Source: Nannobrachium achirus
Taxonomy: Eukaryota; Chordata; Actinopteri; Myctophiformes; Myctophidae
Direction: 5' to 3'
NCBI GenBank assembly: GCA_963921795.1
Contig: OY997639.1
Span: 50,544,768 to 50,608,767 of the forward strand
Length of the DNA: 64,000 nucleotides
In this document: one piece after another, positions 55,868 through 64,000 of the stretch
How positions within the stretch are numbered: the first letter of the stretch is position 1
Layout: each line of letters begins with the position of its first letter
The notes under the pieces: generated by a model
Told to the model about the DNA's origin: nothing
The model's input: the letters and a program-made list of their open reading frames with translations, nothing else
The model's database searches: none
Program-made: the position numbers and the translations under genes

Positions 55868-56522
55868 ATTTATCGGTGGAACAGTGAAACTAAATGTAAT
55901 GCCTCAACTCCTAATTCCAATTGCTTGTCAGGGTGGGGTCCCAAGTTCAAATAGGATTTTTTTTTTGGGGGGGGGGGGGGGTCACAGCCTGAAAAGGTAC
56001 ACATTTAATTTAAAAAGTAAATGAAAGGATGAAACAAAAAGCCAGAAATGAGGGCATTTTTCCAGTTTTATAATAATCAATTGAACAGAGCATTTTTTGC
56101 CTGACTATTTGTTTGGTGGAAAGTTGCACTTGATCATGAAGTTGATAAAAAAAAAAAAAAAAAAAAGTAGCTTTGTTGTAGTTAGCTACTTTTGCCGTGT
56201 AGCTTGTAGCTTGCTTTGCTACATTTTCTGTGGGTAGCTTCGTTGTAGCTTAAGCTATATTTCATCAAGAGTAGCTTGTAGCTTAGCTTACTACATTTTC
56301 CAAGTAGCTTGCCCATCACTGGTAAGAAGCCCCCGGAGGCTTTTTGCCCCATGGAGAGAATAACTGCTTATTTTTGGCAGAATCGTTCAGTTAATGATAC
56401 AAACGTGAAAATTGGCATTAGCAGTTTCCATGGGTCACTTTGAAATGGACACTTTCAAGATGACAGACATTTTTCAAGATGGCTGACACCTAATTGGAGC
56501 AGTTATGTGATATAAAGGGTTA

Positions 56523-57643
56523 TTTTACCCAGGGGGCAAACCAGCCTTTTTTTGGGAAACCTGCATTTGCCCCGACATAAAAAGTTGTCCACCAGAAATA
56601 TTATCTATGACCCAGTAGGATCACAACCTATATGGACAACCCGGTCAATTTGTACAACAAAGTCCAATATGGCCGCCTCAATATTAGCCCCTATTAGTTT
56701 TAATGGGGGGTGAATAGGGCAAAATTTTAAACTGAGGGATATTTCCACGAAACTTCACAGGTTGATCAATGGTATACATATGAACATTCTTTTGTATTGC
56801 AAGTTTCCATGAAATCCAATATGGCCGCCACAATATGGCCGCCATAATGTAAGGACCCAGAAAATAGGTTTTGCCTCTAACTTCTGAACCAGATGAGCTA
56901 GAAACGCAAACTTGGTGTCTATTTCATGGTGTCTGACCATGGGAGACTCAATGGAATAGCTAATTTTATTATTGGGTGTGTCTGGACCTTTATTGTGCAT
57001 ATTTGCAAGATGGTGGATTCCCAAAATAGAGCTTTAACATAATTTCTACCATGATTGTTGACTGCTTTTGCAAATACAAGCAATATGAATCCATTTGCTA
57101 AGATTTATGGCACAGAAGGGACTTATACCTGTATTATTCTTGAGTTTGCATGTTGTCAAAATGGCTGTAAACAAGATATTATATTTCATATCCGATTCTA
57201 CTGTATGTAGTTGTAGCAATGACTTCAGATAAAATCAGAGACCAAAACAATGTATCTTAGAAATTATTTTTTTATAAAAAAAAATATAAAAAAAGAGAGA
57301 GATTATCTCAATGAAATGAATGCAACTGCCTTTTGGGTCTTTCACACATAGACATGCACATGCTTTCCAACAACTTCAGCTTCAGGGAAATTATAATGAA
57401 CACATGATTAAAACAGGCTGCATTATAATGCAAATAATTGCTAGTCACTATCACTGTCATGTGTACCTATCCTGCTGCATCTTGTCTCCAGTCCTTGGCA
57501 ACGACACCCCAAGTAGCATGCAATTCCCTTCTTCGCACATGAACAGTTTTTCTGGCAGCCTTTGATACAGCTACATGATATTGCCTTGTCCATTGATATA
57601 GGCCAGGCTGGCTCTGTAGATGGACAGGGGACTGCCTTCCCAT
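56523..57643. repeat. Left arm of the large inverted repeat
   Basis: An inverted copy of 58194-59650 without the LINE insertion. Read on the minus strand it carries the intact terminal coding segment (CSCIKGCQKNCSCAKKG then CYLGCRCQGLETRC, 57441-57650). Confidence 0.88.
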
Positions 57644-57656
57644 GGCGGCAGCATGA

Positions 57657-58303
57657 TATAGGCATCTATATCATGCTGCCACCCACCTCCTAGACCTTCC
57701 AGAGCTGTGGGTGAGAACAGAGCAGGATGCATATCTTCCTATCCATCACATGGTCTCAGCCCTTGGACTCGCACAGTGTCGTGCCCTGCCCTTTATTCAC
57801 AGCCTGAGTGGCAGAGATACCACCAGCTATCCCTTTTTCACTGGAAAGAAGGCATGGTTCAAGACCAGCATGGGTCTAGATCTCCCTGCACTTCAGGAGT
57901 TTGGTGAAAATTCCTCTTATTCCCTCTCAGAGGATGTCAAGAATCAGGCTAGAGACCTCACAATAGCTTTATATGCATCAAAAGCTGACCATTCGGAGGA
58001 CTTTGACCTGGCAAAGCTGAGAGTGTACAAGTTCCTAAATAACCGATCAACCCTGTTGAAGCTGCTGCCACCTACAGAAAATGCCTTTGGCCTGCACCTG
58101 AAAAGAGCTGCTCTTGCAGCCATAATAGATAAAACTGCACACATCGCGAAGCCAGACATCCCATGCTTCACTGAATATGGATGGTCTCTCAGTGATGGGA
58201 AGGCAGTCCCCTGTACATCTACAGAGCCAGCCTGGCCTATATCAATGGACAAGGCAATATCATGTAGCTGTATCAAAGGCTGCCAGAAAAACTGTTCATG
58301 TGC
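57657..58303 (+). pseudogene. C-terminal part of an uncharacterised transposon-encoded protein
   Basis: The open frame reads LLDLPELWVRTEQDAYLPIH, ALGLAQCRALPFIHSLSGRD then TTSYPFFTGKKAWFKTSM. Further on come GWSLSDGKAVPC and CSCIKGCQKNCSCA. The H-x-L-x-G-x-D-T-x-S ... GKK-A-W order and Cys-rich tail are familiar from large uncharacterised proteins encoded by repeats in fish and cnidarians. The motif recalls the G-x-D ... G-x-G-K-x-A loop of FEN1/XPG-like nucleases, but that is a weak inference. The N-terminal part is absent, and a LINE fragment splits the Cys-rich tail. The last residues resume at 58641. Confidence 0.7.
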
Positions 58304-59650
58304 CATCCATCCATCCATCCATCTTCAACCGATTATCCAGAATCGGGTCGCGGGGGTAACCGTTCCAACTGAGACTTCCAGATTTACTTATCCTGCGCAA
58401 CTTCCTCCACTCCCTCTGGGAGTATACCGAGGCGTTCCCAGGCCAGTCTGGATATATAATCCTTCCATCTGGTCTTAGGTCTGCCACGGGGTCTCCTCCC
58501 AGTGGGACGTGCATCGAGGACCTTCCTAGGAAGGCGCTCGGGGGGCATCCGTACTAGATGCCCGAACCACCTAAGCTGACTCCTTTCCAAGTGAAGGAGC
58601 AGCGGTTCTACTCCAAGTCTCTCTCGGGTGATTGAACTTCATGTGCGAAGAAGGGAATTGCATGCTACTTGGGGTGTCGTTGCCAAGGACTGGAGACAAG
58701 ATGCAGCAGGATAGGTACACATGACAGTGATAGTGACTAATTATTTGCATTATAATGCAGCCTGTTTTAATCATGTGTTCATTATAATTTCCCTGAAGCT
58801 GAAGTTGTTGGAAAGCATGTGCATGTCTATGTGTGAAAGACCCAAAAAGGCAGTTGCATTCATTTCATTGAGATAATCTCTCTCTTTTTTTCTTTTTTTT
58901 TTAAATAAAAAAATAATTTCTAAGATACATTGTTTTGGTCTCTGATTTTATCTGAAGTCTTTGCTACAACTACATACAGTAGAATCGGACAGGAAATATA
59001 ATATCTCGTTTACAACCATTTTGACAACATGCAAACTCAAGAATAATACAGGTATAAGTCCCTTCTGTGCCATAAATCTTAGCAAATGGATTCATATTGC
59101 TTGTATTTGCAAAAGCAGTCAACAATAATGGTAGAAATTATGTTAAAGCTCTATTTGGGAGTCCACCATCTTGCAAATATGCACAATAAAGGTCCAGACA
59201 CACCCAATAATAAAATTAGCTATTCCATTGAGTCTCCCATGGTCAGACACCATGAAATAGACACCAAGTTTGCGTTTCTAGCTCATCTGGTTCAGAAGTT
59301 AGAGGCAAAACCTATTTTCTGGGTCCTTACATTATGGCGGCCATATTGTGGTGGCCATATTGGATTTCATGGAAACTTGCAATACAAAAGAATGTTCATA
59401 TGTATACCATTGATCAACCTGTGAAGTTTCGTGGAAATATCCCTCAGTTTAAAATTTTGCCCTATTCACCCCCCATTAAAACTAATAGGGGCTAATATTG
59501 AGGCGGCCATATTGGACTTTGTTGTACAAATTGACCGGGTTGTCCATATAGGTTGTGATCCTACTGGGTCATAGATAATATTTCTGGTGGACAACTTTTT
59601 ATGTCGGGGCAAATGCAGCACACCTTCCTTTGCCCCCTGGGTATTTTGGT
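58194..59650. repeat. Right arm of the large inverted repeat
   Basis: The inverse of 56523-57643. It includes the end of the coding remnant, GCAGCCTGTTTTAATCATGT and TGGCGGCCATATTG-type segments. It is interrupted by a LINE fragment at 58304-58637. Confidence 0.88.
58304..58637 (-). mobile_element. Rex3-like (RTE) LINE 3' fragment
   Basis: The minus strand encodes SQLRWFGHLVRMPPERLPRK then GRRPRGRPKTRWKDYISRLA, the C-terminal end of a fish LINE ORF2, and ends in a GATG-type tail (CATCCATCCATC on plus). The 9-bp duplication TTCATGTGC flanks it (58295-58303 and 58638-58646). Strongly 5'-truncated. Confidence 0.8.
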
Positions 59651-60372
59651 GATACAAGCCTGAAAATTGGCATGAGTAGTCTCTGTGGGTCACTTGGCAA
59701 TTAGCCTCGGAAACCCAGACTTACTTGGCAATTAGCCACCCACAGTTACTTGAAATTTCAATATGGCAGCCATTTTTCAAAATGGCCACCACCTTAGTGG
59801 AGCACCAAATAAACCATTATATCACTTAACTGCTCCACAAGGTGTCGGCCATCTTGAAAAATGTCCGCCATCTTGAAATTTCAAGTAGCTGTGGGTGGCT
59901 AATTGTCAAGTGACCCACAGAGACTGCTCATGCCAATTTTCATACTTATATCACCAAATAAACTATTATATCACATAACTGCTCCACTAAGGTGTCAGCC
60001 ATCTTGAAAAATGGCCACCATCTTGAAAATTCAAATTCCTCTGACAATTATCTTGTCAAGTGACCCATGGAAAATGCTCATGGCAATTTTCATGATTGTA
60101 GCACTTATTCTGCTCCAGGACATAGAAGGGGGCCTATTACCCCATAGAGGGGGGCCTATTACCCCAGTAGTGGGGCAATAGGCCCTTTTTACATGTTTTT
60201 CTTTTTGTACTATAAAATCAAATGTATCTAATTTTTCAACATGGTGCCCATATAGGTGTATTGGGTAAAGCATTGTTAACATGTACATACTGAATTAATA
60301 TCAAAATGTATTTTAATTGGTCATAAAATAGACATTATCCTTAGGGGGGGCCTTTTACCCCACCTTACTCTA
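59651..60372. repeat. Subterminal repeat region of the nested transposon
   Basis: Several direct and inverted copies of CATCTTGAAAAATGGCC, TGAAAATTGGCATGA and GTGACCCACAGAGACT. Similar segments lie at 56405-56520 on the other side. Confidence 0.75.
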
Positions 60373-60483
60373 CTTGATTAGAAGTTTATTAACTAGTTTA
60401 CTGATTATTCAGGATTTAAAAAAGATATTTTTTGTAATTTATTGTGGTTGTTTGGGAACATATTGTCTGCAGTCTGTGTGTTC

Positions 60484-60944
60484 TTAACTCATTCCCTGCC
60501 AGGCCCGATAGTCCCGAGATTATTCCAATGTCTTTCCCCGCCAGGCCCGATAGTCCCGAGAATTAAAAAAAAAAAAAAAAAAAAAAACTTTTTTTTTCAA
60601 AAACATTTTTTTTCAAAAAAAATTTTTGACCCCCAAAAATGGAGTAGGCATGATAGCAATCGCGAAATTGCATGTTTAACCCCCATAGCAACCCCATCTT
60701 TCAAGCATGGCAGCCATTTTGGCAGCCATCTTTGTTAAACATAGTGGCTGTTATCTCATGAATGCCTGAACGGATTTCCATTCGGATTTTTTTGTTTGAA
60801 AGCTGTGAGCAATGTGAACACACGTGGTGCATTATCTAGGCATGGGTGTGCATGATCCGTGCACACCCAATTACATGGAAGTCTATGGAGACGAATGGCA
60901 GGTGGGAGTACGGAGGTATGTTAAAATGGCGGTCAATGTGTTAA
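60484..60944. mobile_element. TTAA-type MITE 'TTAACTCATTCCCTGCCA'
   Basis: Starts TTAACTCATTCCCTGCCAGG and ends CCATTTTAACATACC-inverse...ATGTGTTAA. CAGGCCCGATAGTCCCGAG is duplicated near the left end. The inverted interior matches 17200-17370 and 19840-19990. It inserts between 60373 and unique sequence. Confidence 0.75.
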
Positions 60945-63900
60945 GTACTGCGGTAATAGATGGTTCTATTATGTTTTGTGGTCTTCCTTGCCTGAGGAGG
61001 ACGTTAGAGTAAATTATTTGACGTGTGTTTTGATTTGGCATTAATTCTGTTATTTTCTTCTGTATTTGTCTATGGTGAGAATACGCTGGATGGATTGGAC
61101 TGAAGTTCTGGACCCCAAAGCTATGCTGATCCATGACCCAATGACACCAAGGACAAGGTTTTTGGTGTGACACGCCCAGCCGTGACCGAACTACATCAAT
61201 CTGGGGGCTATGAAAAGTGTTTAAAGGGCAGTAACCTGTATTCTAATAGTATTAACTGTTAATGTAGGAAAAACATGGGCTGGTTCAGTATAGTTTTGGT
61301 GTTTAAATTGTAAAAAAGACAAATTACACAAGTAACAAGTGTTGGAACTATAGATTAGGAAGATAAGTCTTTTGTTTTTTAGTGATTTTTATTTTGAAGG
61401 AATGTTATTAACTCCTGTTCAGAAAGAGAGATGGAGTCACAGACTATACGTGACTCTCACTGTAGTGAAGAAGTATTTGAGAGATGGTTCAGTCATGAAT
61501 GAAGGCCCTCATGTGAGACACCGACAACAGCAAATTCCTGTTGTCTCCAAAAATGTTTTCCGTGAATTGAGAAACAAAAATCTAAAAGATAAGTGAAGTG
61601 GGAAAAAAGCATAGTGGTGGTTGTAAACCATGGGTTAAAGGTCAAATTGGGAAAGCTAAAAGGAGAAGTGGCCAGAAGGCACTTAATTTAATACTCAACC
61701 AGAATTGTATGGTGGTAGGGAGGTGAGATATCATATTGATCTCACTGACGACCAATGTCAATTTGCTGATTAGAAACTGGGTGGTCCAACTCTGACATGT
61801 CCAACTGCCTCAAATACTTGACAATACATCCTCTTAAGGATTTCATGACTGGTGTAACGTTATATTTTCAAAATGATTTGATGTCATAGCACAACTAGTG
61901 AGCAACTTAAAGTTTGTGCGAAAGGTGTTAATACATGTTTTCTTTCTAAAGAGGAAAATCTATTATTATGGAGATAGATCATTGAACACATGAACTAATG
62001 TTTAGAATACTGATGCTGTTGAAGTTAAACACTAAGGTATCATGTGTGTCTTTCTGTATCATGCCAATATAGTAGGCCATTATAGGGTTAAACAGATGTT
62101 TCGATTCAGTTACTGTTACATTATATTCCTGTTGACAATAAGGGAGAGCAGTGCAAGTGTGGGTTTGCATATATGATACATACTAGGTACTGTCAATAGT
62201 AATGTGTTTAGACACAAAAGCTTATGTTGTGCATGTTTGTATGTAAGTAGTCGATGCCCCAACAGTATTAATTACTTAGAGTTTAATATTCATATATTTA
62301 GACTAAGGTAATTCAAAACGCATGTTCGTATTTGCGGACATCAAAACGCTGATGATTAAAGTATTTGCCCAATCTGTGACAACTACATCACAGTGAAAAG
62401 TACATGATAGTGATGGAAATAAACTAAACAAGGGGTAATGATGACGGTAACTACAGTTTAAACGATTTGGGACATTGACAGGCTCATCCCATTGAATCAT
62501 GCAAGATATTTTTAACCCTTTACCACAGCTAAAATTTAGATTGGGTGTTTGATTATAACTTGACTTACATCCCATCGACTTAGAGGGCCATTAGTGTGTG
62601 AGACATTGTACTTGTTTGACTCTTCACAACAGCTGAGCACAGTATAGGTTAATAATATATATTGATAGATTCTACTTACACAAAGATATTTGCATGTGAG
62701 GCAAACATGAACGGAGACTATGAGTTAGTATTGTGCTATTCTAGTCTAAATTTCTGCTTGCACATGGGTCCAGTGATTATGCGAAAGGGGTGGTTTGACA
62801 TCTGGCCCGTGCACCACAATGGTTTTGAGTTGAGTACACAATAAAAGGACATTCTTTGCAGTGACGAACTGGGACAAGTACTATAGTGTGGTTTGCCTGT
62901 AGGGATATTGAAATATCTGTCAGAACACTTAATTAGTATTACTGACATGCACAGTATTACATATTTTAGAGTTGTTTATTTATTAAGTGTACCCATGCCC
63001 ATGCCTAGTGACAAAGTAACTACATTCTTCAATGTATAATGAACAGACTCAGGACAGCAATTATGCTGACATTTGGAATAGTGCACTTTGAGTTTGATCC
63101 AGTATGGTGTGCCATCTGTTTCCAACAATGTTAGTGGACTCTATTTCGATGATGTATTTAATTGCTAATAAGGATCAGTATTCAGGAAGAAAGATCTAAT
63201 CATTTATAGCTTATAGTATGTGTTTCTGGTGTCACGGGATGACCGTAAACAGTTCTTTTGTGGTTATGTAGTGATTTGAAATGAAGGTATTTTTCTTTCC
63301 AGCAATGAAGTGCACCAATTTAAAGCGAGTGTGCTGACATAGTGTTAAAAGAAATGAGAAATTATTCTGTCTTGGGATTTGGTATTTGTCAAATGATTTC
63401 CTGATGTTAGTTTGGAGGTATAGCTCAATCTGATTTTTAATGGTTTATGGTGGTTAGTAGATAATTTGGCTGTGATAGGGTATTTCATATTCTGTTTTCC
63501 TGGAGTAATGATTGTGAAATAACTTAAGTCCATGATGGTGAATATTATTTGGGCTGATTCCATAATATTTGATAGAACGTTGTGGGTGTAGGTCACAGCG
63601 TGTGCGTGCGCGTCTCACCGTTTCTTTTTGTTCCGACTGATTGTAGTGGGTGAATAGGGTTTTCTGTCATTTACTCGAAATGCACTCCTCTTGGGTTATC
63701 GCGCCTCCTAGCGTGCGATACAGAGCTACACATATGCTCCCGAATGACACAGTCGGAGGGTATGCCAGTCAAAACGCCCCGCCCCAACCGTGGGCATAAG
63801 GCGCGAGACTGGCATGTGTACTTCCTCTTCCGTTCCTCTGCACGCATGAGATACGGACGTCTACACATGTTACTCTACGACAAATAATTAATTCTTCAAG

Positions 63901-64000
63901 TTACTCAGTCTAAGATCAGTTCGAATTCAACTTTAGCCTTAGCGGTGAGTAGGACCATCACCCACGGGTTTCGTTCAACTTGGTCTGTTCTTCTCTGTTT
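60945..64000. other. Intergenic AT-rich sequence, then GC-richer end
   Basis: No coding exon, RNA gene or repeat edge could be supported. The last 400 bp (63600-64000) become GC-richer and might be a promoter or another element's end, but nothing diagnostic is seen. Confidence 0.35.

Larger units (their letters stand above)
54100..56321. mobile_element. hAT-type element 'CAGTGATGGGC' nested in the larger transposon
   Basis: CAGTGATGGGC / GCCCATCACTG ends and an exact 8-bp duplication GTAAGAAG (54092-54099 and 56322-56329). GTAGC-rich subterminal regions at both ends. It contains a second hAT, a (CTGT)n tract (about 55487-55545) and a CAGTGGTTCTC-type fragment with hairpin. No transposase ORF. 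Confidence 0.92.
53698..60373. mobile_element. 6.7-kb nested DNA transposon with GTAGAGT ends
   Basis: The left end GTAGAGTGGGGGAAAAGGCC is the inverse of the right end (GGGGCCTTTTACCCC ... ACTCTAC). GGGGTAATAGGCCCC-type subterminal motifs recur at 53722, 54064, 60125 and 60155. Inside: a hAT element (54100-56321), an inverted repeat (about 56523-57643 against 58194-59650) and a coding remnant (57657-58303). No target duplication was found; the superfamily is not recognised. Confidence 0.75.

Noticed and set aside
57441-57665. Minus-strand Cys-rich 74-residue frame as a separate gene
   Set aside because: It is the inverted duplicate of the last coding segment of the remnant at 57657-58303, including the same Cys pattern.
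58384-58590. Minus-strand frame RSQLRWFGHLVRM as a host gene
   Set aside because: It is the C-terminal end of a LINE ORF2 inside a fragment with a 9-bp target duplication.

Overview
The window looks like nuclear DNA of a ray-finned (teleost-type) fish. The evidence is a vertebrate gene split into many short exons, long (CA)n and (GT)n tracts, tRNA-headed SINEs, a GATG-tailed LINE fragment, and dense hAT, TTAA-type and Tc1-like elements of fish type. The species cannot be named from the sequence. All coding regions were assembled by eye from splice sites and remembered family sequences; no search was run.

Gene 1 (+, 1709-33780) is stt3b, the catalytic subunit of the STT3B-type oligosaccharyltransferase. 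Fourteen exons join with consistent phases into 684 codons plus a stop. About 140 N-terminal residues, probably two exons, lie upstream of the window. One intron (26498-27767) begins with GC instead of GT, and its acceptor region is present in three tandem copies.

Gene 2 (+, about 46284-48252) is a secreted-type hyaluronidase (glycoside hydrolase family 56) of three coding exons. It has an in-frame 90-bp tandem duplication of a disulfide-loop segment and also a GC-AG first intron. A solo LTR in the opposite orientation begins 20 bp after its stop codon.

The rest is mostly mobile DNA. hAT-type elements with 8-bp target duplications lie at 177-585, 24688-25111, 27983-28695, 29013-29792, 31081-32289, 36481-36707, 37600-38077, 54100-56321 and 54888-55365. 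TTAA-flanked MITEs fall in two main families. Long foldback elements lie at 2971-3766, 7549-7859, 39599-40243 and 42286-42724. A 37-bp satellite lies at 43375-43975. A 6.7-kb nested transposon (53698-60373) has an inverted-duplicated 3' end and holds the C-terminal part of an uncharacterised repeat-encoded protein. A doubtful LTR-retroelement 5' end lies near 51.5-52.1 kb.

The most unusual signal is a short palindrome, half-site roughly TAGCAGATCTACAAGCTC. It recurs about twenty times and sits inside at least five mobile-element families that otherwise look unrelated (TTAA MITEs, two hAT families, a Harbinger-like element and an AT-rich element).
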